Part shown: positions 7,546 to 16,546 of the stretch, in pieces
Numbering within the stretch: position 1 is the stretch's first letter
How the letters are laid out: each line of letters starts with the position of its first letter
Source of the DNA: Streptomyces sp. DH-12
GTDB lineage: Bacteria; Actinomycetota; Actinomycetes; Streptomycetales; Streptomycetaceae
NCBI RefSeq assembly: GCF_002899455.1
Contig: NZ_PPFB01000001.1
Coordinates: forward strand, 558,001-622,000
Direction: 5' to 3'
DNA: 64,000 nt
Notes under the pieces: model-generated
What the model was told of the DNA's origin: nothing
Seen by the model: only the letters and a program-made list of their open reading frames with translations
Database searches by the model: none
Program-made: the position numbers and the translations under genes

Positions 7546-8395
7546 CGCTGTGCGCGCGCGGGGACTCCTCGGCACCGTGGCCGGTGCGGGACCGGAGTGC
7601 GGCGAAGGCCGCGGCGGTGGCACTGGCCGGCTCGGCCTGGTAGACGACGAGCTGCTGGTGCGGGGCGTCGTTCACGCTGAAGGCCTGGAACCGGATCTCC
7701 AGGGCGCCGACGTCCGGGTGGGCGAGGTTCTTCGCCTGCTGCGTCTTCCGCTTCACCTCGTGCCGCGCCCACGACTGCGCGAACTCGGGGCTTCTGGCGC
7801 GGAGCGTGTCGACGACCTCGGTGATCCGCGGCGAGCCGGGGTCGTGTCCGTAGGCCGCGCGCAGTTCGGCCACGCAGGAGTCCGCGGCCCTGTCCCGGTC
7901 CCGGTAGAAGGTGCGCCCGGCCGGGTCCAGGAAGACCATGCGGGCCAGGTTGTCGAACCGCTGGAACCCGCTGTGCAGGGCCGTGGCGAGCGCGTTGTGC
8001 GCCAGGACGTCCAGGGCCGGTCCCAGGATGAAGGCGGGGGTGTCGGGCCAGCTGTCGATCAGCCGGAGGAGCTGGGGGCTGACCCGGTCGTGCCGCCCGG
8101 GGGCGCCGCGGCGTTCCTGGGGCGAGCGGGTGAGCCGGCGCAGGTGGTCGTGGGCCTCGTCGTCGAGGCGGAGGGCGGCGGCGATCGCGTCGAGCACCTG
8201 GGACGACGGGCTGGACTCCCGTCCCTGCTCCAGGCGCATGTAGTAGTCGGAGCTCACGCCCGCGAGCAGGGCGACCTCCTCGCGGCGCAGCCCCTTGACC
8301 CGTCGGCGGCCGTGTTCCGGAAGCCCCACGTCCTGCGGCTTGACGGCTTCGCGTCGCGCTCGGAGGAAGTCTCCCAGCGGAGTGCTGTCGCTCAT
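7538..8395 (-). CDS. XRE family regulator with MmyB-like ligand-binding domain
   Basis: A 285-residue regulator with an N-terminal XRE helix-turn-helix (about residues 5-75: GDFLRARREAVKP, VKGLRREEVALLAGVSSDYYMRLEQGRE) and a C-terminal MmyB-like PAS-type ligand domain (about 105-265; DSWPDTPAFILGPALDVLAHN through LVVYQAEPASATAAA). In this family the regulator usually controls a neighbouring oxidoreductase or hydrolase. It lies downstream of, and is close in sequence to, the paralogue at 8472-9341 on the same strand with a 76-bp gap. It converges with the Atu4866 gene. Confidence 0.9.
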   Translation of the reverse strand: MSDSTPLGDFLRARREAVKPQDVGLPEHGRRRVKGLRREEVALLAGVSSDYYMRLEQGRESSPSSQVLDAIAAALRLDDEAHDHLRRLTRSPQERRGAPGRHDRVSPQLLRLIDSWPDTPAFILGPALDVLAHNALATALHSGFQRFDNLARMVFLDPAGRTFYRDRDRAADSCVAELRAAYGHDPGSPRITEVVDTLRARSPEFAQSWARHEVKRKTQQAKNLAHPDVGALEIRFQAFSVNDAPHQQLVVYQAEPASATAAAFAALRSRTGHGAEESPRAHSDT

Positions 8396-8471
8396 GGTTC
8401 CAACCTACTGGTGGCCCGGAGGTGCGGGCACGCGCCGCGTGTGCGGGCCCGGTCGCCGGGCCGGCGGGCTC

Positions 8472-9341
8472 TCAGTCACGGGCCGTGTCCGGAACGGGCG
8501 CGGGTTCGGCGCTGAGGGACCCGAGCAGGGTGAGGGCGTCGGCGGAGGGGGTGCCCGGTTCGGCCTGGTAGACGACGAGCTGCTGGGTGGGGGCGCTGTT
8601 GACGGTGAACGACTCGTAGTGCAGCTCCAGGTCGCCGACCTCGGCGTGGTGGAGCAGCTTGGTCTCACGGGTCTTGCCGCGTACGTCGTGACGCGCCCAC
8701 AGGGTGCGGAACTCCGGGCTCTTGATGGACAGCTCACCCACGAGCGTGCTCAGTGCCCGGTGGTCGGGGCCGGTGCCGGCGGCCCGCCGCAGTGCGGCGA
8801 CGGCCGACTCGGCGGCCCGGTTCCAGTCGCGGTGGAAACGGCGCGCTGCCGGGTCCAGGAACGTCATGCGCAGCAGGTTGTCGGGGTGGGTGAAGCCGGA
8901 GAAGAGCGCGTCCGCGAGGCGGTTGCGGGCCAGGACGTCGAGGGCGGCGCCCAGGACGAAGGCGGGCGTGACGCTCCACGAGTCGAGCAGGCGCCGCAGG
9001 TGCGGTGCGACGCGTTCGGCGCGCTGCGCGGGGCGGGTACGGCGGGTCGCCGGGCCGGCGACCCGGTGCAGGTGGGCCACCGCCTCGTCGTCCAGCCGCA
9101 GGGCCCGCCCCACGGCGTCGAGCACCTGCGGTGACGGGTGCCGTTCGCGGCCCTGTTCCAGACGCGTGTAGTAGTCGGTGCTCACCCCGGCGAGCGTGGC
9201 GACCTCCTCACGGCGCAGGCCGGGCACCCGGCGGCGCCCCGAAGAGGGGATGCCCGTGTCTTCGGGGCGCAGCCGGGCGCGCCGTGCGCGGAGGAAACCG
9301 CCCAACGCGTTCTCGGCGACGGGATCGTCGTGCGTGCTCAT
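8472..9341 (-). CDS. XRE family regulator with MmyB-like ligand-binding domain, paralogue
   Basis: A 289-residue protein with the same architecture as its downstream neighbour: helix-turn-helix GLRREEVATLAGVSTDYYTR in the first 80 residues, then the MmyB ligand domain (SWSVTPAFVLGAALDVLARNR to LVVYQAEPGTPSADAL). The tandem pair probably arose by duplication followed by divergence of the ligand pocket. A palindrome at 9388-9404, about 47 bp upstream of the ATG, suggests autoregulation. The upstream amidohydrolase gene (9442) is transcribed in the same direction. Confidence 0.9.
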   Translation of the reverse strand: MSTHDDPVAENALGGFLRARRARLRPEDTGIPSSGRRRVPGLRREEVATLAGVSTDYYTRLEQGRERHPSPQVLDAVGRALRLDDEAVAHLHRVAGPATRRTRPAQRAERVAPHLRRLLDSWSVTPAFVLGAALDVLARNRLADALFSGFTHPDNLLRMTFLDPAARRFHRDWNRAAESAVAALRRAAGTGPDHRALSTLVGELSIKSPEFRTLWARHDVRGKTRETKLLHHAEVGDLELHYESFTVNSAPTQQLVVYQAEPGTPSADALTLLGSLSAEPAPVPDTARD

Positions 9342-9387
9342 GGGTCGAGGCTAGGGCTCGGGAGGGTGTCGTGGTGGGGCCGAAGGG

Positions 9388-9404
9388 GGGTGGGTCGCAC
9401 CCAG
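9388..9404. promoter_or_regulatory. Candidate XRE operator upstream of 9341 gene
   Basis: GGTGGGTCGCACCCAGG reads CCTGGGTGCGACCCACC on the minus strand, close to the sites at 7087-7136 and 10937-10954. It lies in the promoter position of the XRE gene starting at 9341. Confidence 0.55.
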
Positions 9405-9441
9405 GAAAAGAGGACCCTGGGCCGCCGCGACCCGGGATTCC

Positions 9442-10845
9442 TCAGGCGGCGGCGGTGTCCTTGAAGGCGTTCCGCACGTACGCGCGGGAGGCGTGGACCT
9501 CGTCGCGCAAGGCGGTCAGGTCGACGTCGAGGACGCGGCCGTCCCACTTGCGGGGCTCGCCGTTGACGAGGACGGCGCTGATGTTGCGCGCGTCGGAGCC
9601 CAGGACGACGGTGCCGATCGGGTCGTTGAGCGGCATGTTGTTGAGGTCCTCGGCCCTGATGACCAGGAGGTCGGCCTTCTTGCCCGGGGTGAGTGAACCG
9701 GTGACGCCGGCGAGGCCGTTGGTGCGGGCGCCCTGGAGGGTGGCGAAGTCGAGGACGTCGTGGGTGGTGATGCGGCGGGGCTGCCTGCCGGTGCCGTAGG
9801 CGGCGTTGACGGCGCGCATGCGCTGGATGGTGTGCAGGGCCCGCATCTGCGTGAACATGTCGCTGGCGAGCGCGACTTCGACGTCGATGCTCAGCCCGGG
9901 ACGGATGCCGGCGGACAGGGCCTCGTCCACGGCGGGGATCGCGGTCTCCAGTCCGATCTGGGCGTCGGAGGTGGGGGCGAGCGCGACGGTGGCGCCGGTC
10001 TCCCCCATCACCTTCCACGCCTGCGGTGTGAGCCCGGTGGCGTGGATCAACGTCACGTCGGGGCCGAGGACGCCGTCCTCCGCCCAGCGCAGGATCGCCT
10101 CCGAGGAGGCGGTGCCGAAGACGGCGTCCACGCTCACGCCGATGTTCAGTTCCTGGGCGACACGGGCGAGTTCGGGACCGTAGGCGAGGGCCGGTCCGGC
10201 GACCTCGTCGGTGGCGAGCGTCGCCAGGCGGAGGGTGAGCAGGTGGTCGTCGCTGCGGAAGTACTGGTCCCTCAGACGCGTCAGGTCGCCGGGCCACTGC
10301 CGGTCCCACTCCCCGAAGTGCGGCCCCATGGAGGCGTGCACGCCTCGGACGCCGGTGTCGCGGAGAGCCTCGATCGCGGCGTCGGAGTGGGCGGGGGTGC
10401 GGGAGTTGTGGGAGAAGTCGAGCATGGTGGTGATGCCGCTGTCGAGAGCGGTGAGGGCGGCGAGCCGGGTGCCGGTGTACATGTCCTCCGGCCGGTACAC
10501 CGTGGCGTAGCCGGCCAGGGTGGACATGACGTAGCCGCCGAGGTCGTCGACGTCGGGCATGATCCGGCGCAGCTGGGTCTCCCAGGCGTGCCGGTGGGTG
10601 TCGACGAAGCCGGGGGTGAGGACGCAGCCGGTCACGTCGACGACGACGGCGTCGCCGGCGCTGAGCCGCGGTCCCACGGCGGTGACGGTGTCGCCCTCGA
10701 CGAGGAGGTCGCCTCGGTCGAGGACGCCGAGGGCGGGGTCCATGGTGACGAGGGTGGCGCCGGTGAACAGGATGCGCCGGTCCGCGGCGGGACGGCGCCG
10801 GAGCTGTTCCAGGACGGCGGCGCTGGTGGTGTCGTCGAGGTGCAT
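9442..10845 (-). CDS. Amidohydrolase family protein (TRZ/ATZ-like) with altered metal site
   Basis: A 467-residue member of the cytosine/chlorotriazine-deaminase-like amidohydrolases. The N-terminal beta part (RILFTGATLVTMDPALG) leads to the HxH metal motif VDTHRHAWE (His84, His86). Later come TLIHATGL (usual His ligand), SIDVEVALASDMF (usual Asp) and LTPGKKADLLVI. The usual third histidine, found in a VHxH-like context, is replaced: VSVDAVFGTA has Asp. It may use a different metal arrangement or have lost deaminase activity. Its N-terminal sandwich resembles that of the fusion protein at 6234-7001. Substrate unknown. Confidence 0.85.
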   Translation of the reverse strand: MHLDDTTSAAVLEQLRRRPAADRRILFTGATLVTMDPALGVLDRGDLLVEGDTVTAVGPRLSAGDAVVVDVTGCVLTPGFVDTHRHAWETQLRRIMPDVDDLGGYVMSTLAGYATVYRPEDMYTGTRLAALTALDSGITTMLDFSHNSRTPAHSDAAIEALRDTGVRGVHASMGPHFGEWDRQWPGDLTRLRDQYFRSDDHLLTLRLATLATDEVAGPALAYGPELARVAQELNIGVSVDAVFGTASSEAILRWAEDGVLGPDVTLIHATGLTPQAWKVMGETGATVALAPTSDAQIGLETAIPAVDEALSAGIRPGLSIDVEVALASDMFTQMRALHTIQRMRAVNAAYGTGRQPRRITTHDVLDFATLQGARTNGLAGVTGSLTPGKKADLLVIRAEDLNNMPLNDPIGTVVLGSDARNISAVLVNGEPRKWDGRVLDVDLTALRDEVHASRAYVRNAFKDTAAA

Positions 10846-10936
10846 GTCGGGTCTGCTTTCGTGGATCGGGCGTGGGTGTCTGTCGACCGGCTCTCACCCT
10901 CGGTCCTCCCGGCCACGGCAGCCAGACCGGCGTCTT

Positions 10937-10954
10937 CCCAGGTGTCACGCACCC
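10937..10954. promoter_or_regulatory. Candidate XRE operator upstream of amidohydrolase
   Basis: CCCAGGTGTCACGCACCC, about 90 bp upstream of the amidohydrolase ATG at 10845, shares CCCAGGTG and GCACCC arms with the site at 7087-7105. This ties the amidohydrolase to the XRE/Atu4866 block. Confidence 0.5.
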
Positions 10955-11021
10955 TGTTTGGGGCTGTGGTGAGGGCACGGACATCTTGATCGCGGCCGGG
11001 CGCGCTGCTTGGCCGGCCGGC

Positions 11022-11546
11022 ATGACAGATCTCGGACCCGTCCCCTGGCCGCCCGCACCGATCCGCACCGAGCGGCTGGTGCTGCGCGCGGCGGAGGCCC
11101 GGGACCGGGCGGCGTTCGTCGAGTTGTACGCGTCGCAGGAGGTGCACAGGTACCTCGGCGGCGCCAGGCCGCGGGGCGAGCTGGAACGCGAGATGCCCGA
11201 GGTGCCCGGGCGGGCGCCGGGGAGTTTCGTCGTCGAGCTCGACGGGACGATGACCGGGCAGGTGCTGCTCAGGAGAGCGACCGAGCACCTGCGCCCGGCT
11301 GCCGTGGGCAAGGTCGATCTCGGGTACCTCTTCCTGCCGCGGGCGTGGGGCTTCGGGTACGCGGCGGAGGCGTGCGGGGCGGCACTCGCGTGGCTCGATG
11401 GCGTGCTCCCGGGCGGGCCGGTGGTCCTGGCCACCCAGACCGCCAACACCCGCTCGCTCCGCCTCGCGGCCGAGCTCGGCTTCACGGAGGTGGAGCGGTT
11501 CCGGGCGTGGGACGCCGAGCAGTGGCTCGGGATGCGCGGCCGTTGA
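11022..11546 (+). CDS. GNAT family N-acetyltransferase
   Basis: A 174-residue acetyl-CoA-dependent acetyltransferase of the RimJ/RimL-like subgroup. It opens with IRTERLVLRAAEARDRAAF. The acetyl-CoA loop follows LGYLFLPRAWGFGYAAEAC (R/Q-x-x-G-x-G/A variant WGFGYA). It ends with ATQTANTRSLRLAAELGFTEV, the strand pair typical of ribosomal-protein and small-molecule acetyltransferases. The frame is open further upstream, but the ATG at 11022 precedes the first conserved strand. Substrate unknown. Confidence 0.9.
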   Translation: MTDLGPVPWPPAPIRTERLVLRAAEARDRAAFVELYASQEVHRYLGGARPRGELEREMPEVPGRAPGSFVVELDGTMTGQVLLRRATEHLRPAAVGKVDLGYLFLPRAWGFGYAAEACGAALAWLDGVLPGGPVVLATQTANTRSLRLAAELGFTEVERFRAWDAEQWLGMRGR

Positions 11547-11586
11547 TCACTGGCACGCGCGCGGCGGTGCGATCATCCTTGGCCGG

Positions 11587-12186
11587 GTGACAGAGCCGAG
11601 ACACCGGACACGAGCCGCGTACACGGACCGCACGGTCACGGTCTATCAGGCGTACCCGCCGGAGATCGGGGCGCCGGCGGCGCGTGACGGCCGTTTCCCG
11701 GCCGCGTGGAAGCGGGACCGGATGACGTGGATCAAGCCGTCGTTCCTCTGGATGATGTACCGGTGCGGGTGGGGCATGAAGGAAGGCCAGGGGACCGTCC
11801 TCGCCGTCGGGATCACCCGCGACGGTTTCGAGTGGGCACTGCGTCACGCCTGTCTGTCCCACTACGAGCGAGGGCTCCGCACCGACCGCGCCGCGTGGCG
11901 ACGCGCGTCGGGACGGGCGCCGGCCCGGGTGCAGTGGGACCCGGAGCGCGGTCTGCGTCTCCAGCCGCTCCCGTACCGGTCCCTCCAGCTCGGCCTCTCC
12001 GGCGAAGCGGCCCGTCTCCACGCCGACGAGTGGATCGTCTCCATGGTCGACGTCACGCCGTTGGCCCACACGGTCCACGCCCACGTACGTGACGGGGAAC
12101 TGGACCTCGCCCGGCAGCTCCTGCCCCGCGAACGCCCGTACCCGGCAGGCGACGAGGCACTGGCTCACCTGCGCGGAGACGCCTGA
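11587..12186 (+). CDS. DUF4291 domain-containing protein
   Basis: A 199-residue protein matching DUF4291 throughout. Hallmarks are TVYQAYPPEIGAPA near the N-terminus, the very conserved DRMTWIKPSFLWMMYRCGWG, and FEWALRHACLSHYE, followed by VQWDPERGLRLQPLPYRSLQ. The family has no established function; the Trp/Tyr-rich core suggests a binding pocket. GTG start at 11587, chosen because the conserved region begins soon after. It follows the GNAT gene by 40 bp in the same direction. Confidence 0.88.
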   Translation: MTEPRHRTRAAYTDRTVTVYQAYPPEIGAPAARDGRFPAAWKRDRMTWIKPSFLWMMYRCGWGMKEGQGTVLAVGITRDGFEWALRHACLSHYERGLRTDRAAWRRASGRAPARVQWDPERGLRLQPLPYRSLQLGLSGEAARLHADEWIVSMVDVTPLAHTVHAHVRDGELDLARQLLPRERPYPAGDEALAHLRGDA

Positions 12187-12274
12187 CCGAACCGTCCGCC
12201 GCACGGCGGCACGCCGGCCCGGCGCGCGTAATTGTGTCGACAGCGCCTTCCGGCGCGCGGCAGAGTGGCCGACC

Positions 12275-13015
12275 GTGACGAGCAGTGAGATGTGGGGCCG
12301 TGAGGCCGCCGAACGCTATGACGCCGAAGAGACCGAGATGACCTCGGCCGCCGTCCTCGGAGCGACCGTCGGCTTCCTCGCCGAGCTGGCCGGCGAGGGC
12401 AGGGCGCTGGAGTTCGCCATCGGGACCGGGCGCGTGGGCGTGCCGCTCCGTGGACGCGGTGTGCCGGTGACGGGCATCGAGCTGTCCGAGCACATGGCGG
12501 CCGTGTTGCGCCGCAAGGTCGACGAGGACACGCTCCCGGTGGTCATCGGGGACATGGCCACAACCGTCGTGCCGGGCGAGTTCTCCCTGGTGTACCTCGT
12601 CTACAACACGATCTCGAACCTGCTCACGCAGGACGAGCAGGTCGCGTGCTTCCGCAACGCCGCGCGTCATCTGGAGCCCGGTGGCCGGTTCGTCATCGAG
12701 CTGGGCGTGCCGCCCCTGCGGTTCCTGCCGCCCGGGCAGGTCGCCGTGCCGTTCGACGTGTCCGAGCGGCATCTCGGGTTCGACACCGTCGACCCCGTCG
12801 AACAGATCCTCGTCTCGCACCACTTCTCCCGCGACGGAGACGGTGACCACTACCGCCGCGACGCCTCCCGCCACCGCTACGCGTGGCCGGCGGAGCTCGA
12901 CCTCATGGCCCGCATCGCCGGTCTGGCGCCGGAGCGCCGCGTCGCCGACTGGGACGGCGCACCGTTCACCCAGGACTCCCCGAAGCACATCTCCGTGTGG
13001 CGCAAACCGGCCTGA
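12275..13015 (+). CDS. Class I SAM-dependent methyltransferase
   Basis: A 246-residue methyltransferase with a Rossmann-type fold. AAERYDAEE at the N-terminus is followed by the SAM motif I region ALEFAIGTGRVGVPLRGRG, the acidic end of strand 2 in VTGIELSEHM, and the post-motif YLVYNTISNLLTQDEQ. HLEPGGRFVIELGVP is motif III. Substrate is not predictable from sequence. GTG start at 12275. Same direction as the DUF4291 gene, with a separate 88-bp gap. Confidence 0.9.
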   Translation: MTSSEMWGREAAERYDAEETEMTSAAVLGATVGFLAELAGEGRALEFAIGTGRVGVPLRGRGVPVTGIELSEHMAAVLRRKVDEDTLPVVIGDMATTVVPGEFSLVYLVYNTISNLLTQDEQVACFRNAARHLEPGGRFVIELGVPPLRFLPPGQVAVPFDVSERHLGFDTVDPVEQILVSHHFSRDGDGDHYRRDASRHRYAWPAELDLMARIAGLAPERRVADWDGAPFTQDSPKHISVWRKPA

Positions 13016-13033
13016 GACCGACCGGCCACGTCC

Positions 13034-13168
13034 TCACCTCACGTGCCACTGCCCCGGTGCGTCCGGGTTCCCTGTGCGCACGAAGCCGCGGACGAAGCCG
13101 CGGACGAGGTCCTGGGCGTGGCCGGCGGACAGCACGTACTCCCCGACGAAGCGGGCCTCTTCGTCCAT
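13034..13168 (-). CDS. Possible small or remnant protein with VRGF repeats
   Basis: A 44-residue frame with strongly coding-like G/C third positions. It starts at ATG 13168 and contains EEARFVGEYVLSAGHAQDL, then VRGFVRGFVR, ending GQWHVR. The in-frame codons continue upstream with similar codon use (APWHPDGEAEVPV) but without a clear start, so it may be the C-terminus of a decayed longer gene. GAGGTC upstream of the ATG is a modest ribosome site. No family recognised. Confidence 0.35.
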   Translation of the reverse strand: MDEEARFVGEYVLSAGHAQDLVRGFVRGFVRTGNPDAPGQWHVR

Positions 13169-13350
13169 GACGGGGACCTCGGCCTCGCCGTCCGGGTGCC
13201 ACGGTGCCGTCGCCGGCGTGAGGGTGCACGCGGTCGGGTCACGACGTCCGTGTGGCGCATTCCGCTGCTTCGGCGGCGATGAGTTCCGTCCGGGGCGGGA
13301 GTCACCCCCTGGAACGTGTGAACGCCCTCACCGACAGGAGCACCGCCCCC

Positions 13351-14022
13351 ATGACGACTCGTCCGGGCCCGGCGACCGGCCGCCGCCTTCCCGACACCAC
13401 CGTGTGGTCCATGATCCGTGCCGAGCGGGCCGCGCTCGCCGACGATCTCGGGGAGATCGGCGCCGAGCAGTGGGCGACGCCCTCGCTCTGTGACGGGCTG
13501 TCGGTGCGTGAGGTGCTCGCGCATCTCACCGCGGGGGCCAGTCTCGGCACGCTCAGGTGGCTGGCCGGCGTCCTCCGCTGCCGGTTCGACTTCGACAGGC
13601 AGGTGGCCATGCGGCTGGCGGAGCAGCTCGGTCCGGGTCCGGCGGACACCCTCGAGCGCTTCAGGCGCACGGTGCCGAGTACGACCAAGCCTCCCCTGCC
13701 CGTCATCGCCATGCTCGGCGAGACCGTCGTCCACGGGGAGGACGTCCGGCGCCCGCTCGGCATACGGCGGGCCTACCCGGTCGAGACCGTGACGGCCGTC
13801 GCGGAGTACTACCGGGGCACGGACCTCGTGGTCGTCGCCAAGGGGCGCGTCGGCGGGCTGCGGCTCGTCGCCGACGACGGGCCGTTCAGGGCCGGGGACG
13901 GGCCCCTCGTGTCCGGGCGGACCGTGGCCCTCGTCATGGCGATGACCGGACGCGCGGCGTACTGCGACGACCTCGACGGCGACGGTGTCGAGGTGCTCCG
14001 GAGCCGCTCGGGCGCGAGATGA
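13351..14022 (+). CDS. Maleylpyruvate isomerase family mycothiol-dependent enzyme
   Basis: A 223-residue protein with the DinB-like four-helix MDMPI N-terminal domain found in mycothiol-dependent enzymes of actinobacteria: WSMIRAERAALADDLGEIG, SLCDGLSVREVLAHLTAGA (first metal His), and MLGETVVHGEDVRRPLG (second His with the ED pair). These positions match the metal-binding pattern of mycothiol-dependent maleylpyruvate isomerase. The C-terminal part (LRLVADDGPFRAGDGP to RAAYCDDL) is the usual SCP2-like accessory domain. The true reaction is unknown. ATG at 13351 with an upstream ACAGGAG. Confidence 0.85.
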   Translation: MTTRPGPATGRRLPDTTVWSMIRAERAALADDLGEIGAEQWATPSLCDGLSVREVLAHLTAGASLGTLRWLAGVLRCRFDFDRQVAMRLAEQLGPGPADTLERFRRTVPSTTKPPLPVIAMLGETVVHGEDVRRPLGIRRAYPVETVTAVAEYYRGTDLVVVAKGRVGGLRLVADDGPFRAGDGPLVSGRTVALVMAMTGRAAYCDDLDGDGVEVLRSRSGAR

Positions 14023-14025
14023 CGC

Positions 14026-14075
14026 CCGCGAGCCCGACTCCCTGTCCCCCCACGGGCAGGGAGTCGGGCTCGCGG
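14026..14075. terminator. Bidirectional intrinsic terminator
   Basis: A stem of about 18 bp (14027-14044 with 14057-14074, extendable by one pair) and a 12-nt loop. It lies between the convergent MDMPI-type gene and bglC, 4 bp past the former's stop. Confidence 0.85.
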
Positions 14076-14083
14076 AGCCGAGG

Positions 14084-15610
<1,527 letters not shown>

Positions 15611-16534
15611 TCAGCCCTTGACGGCGCCGGCCATGATGCCGCTGACGATCTGGCGGCCGAAGACGATGAACATCGCCAGCAGCGGCAGGGTGCCGAGCAG
15701 CGCGCCGGCCATGATGAGCGACTGGTCGCGGACGTAGCCCGCGCTGAGCTGGGTGAGCGCGACGGGGACGGTCGGGTTGGTCATGTCGAGCACCACGAAC
15801 GGCCAGAAGAAGTCGTTCCAGGCGTGCACGAACGTGATCATGAAGATCACGGCCATGGCGGGCCGTGCGACGGGCAGCACGATGCTCCAGAAGATGCGCA
15901 GCGAGTGCGCCCCGTCGACCCGGCCGGCCTCGACGAGTTCGTCGGGCAGCGCCTCGGAGAGGTACTGCCGCATGAAGAACACGCCGACGGCGCTGACCAG
16001 GGTGGGGAAGATGACGGCGGGCAGCTGCTGCGACCAGCCGAGCTCCGACATCATCATGAACAGCGGGACGACACCGAGCTGCGGCGGCACCATCATGGTG
16101 CCGATCACCAGCATGAGCAGGACGTTGCGGCCCTTGAACCGCAGTTTGGCGAAGGCGAACCCGGCGAGCGTCGCGAAGAACACCGTGGACAGGGCGATCA
16201 CCCCGGCCACGATCGTGCTGTTGATCATCGCCTTGCCCATGGCCGCCTCGTCCCAGGCGCGGGCGAGGTTGCTGAACAGGTTCGGGCCGGGCAGGAACGG
16301 CGGCGGGGTCTGGCTGACCCGGGTGTTGTCGGTGGAGGCCGCCACCATCGTCCAGTACAGCGGGAAGATGGACAGGACCGCCATGATGGCGAGCAGGATG
16401 TAGGCGAGCGGTCCGGCGTGGTGGGTGCGCCCGGCGCGTTCGCGCAGCAGGCGGCGGCCGCCGCGGCCGGCCGGCTTCTCGGGTTCGGGCCGGGCCGGTG
16501 CGTCCGTCCGGGCCGGGAGGCTGTGGATGGTCAT
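15611..16534 (-). CDS. cebG: Cellobiose/cellotriose ABC transporter permease CebG
   Basis: A 307-residue inner-membrane permease of the MalG type. Six hydrophobic segments are visible, beginning at LAYILLAIMAVLSIFPLYW. The cytoplasmic EAA loop, EAGRVDGAHSLRIFWSIVLP, docks the ATPase. The first 40 residues are a Pro/Arg-rich cytoplasmic tail. It lies 12 bp behind cebF, sharing its transcript, with TGGAG before the ATG. No ATP-binding gene is in the locus; streptomycetes normally supply MsiK from elsewhere. Confidence 0.94.
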   Translation of the reverse strand: MTIHSLPARTDAPARPEPEKPAGRGGRRLLRERAGRTHHAGPLAYILLAIMAVLSIFPLYWTMVAASTDNTRVSQTPPPFLPGPNLFSNLARAWDEAAMGKAMINSTIVAGVIALSTVFFATLAGFAFAKLRFKGRNVLLMLVIGTMMVPPQLGVVPLFMMMSELGWSQQLPAVIFPTLVSAVGVFFMRQYLSEALPDELVEAGRVDGAHSLRIFWSIVLPVARPAMAVIFMITFVHAWNDFFWPFVVLDMTNPTVPVALTQLSAGYVRDQSLIMAGALLGTLPLLAMFIVFGRQIVSGIMAGAVKG

Positions 16535-16546
16535 GGCGTCTCCAGG

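Noticed and set aside
9338..11485. Minus-strand open frame spanning the amidohydrolase region in another frame
   Set aside because: It overlaps the amidohydrolase in a different frame and is Arg/His/Pro-rich; the amidohydrolase frame has clear motifs.
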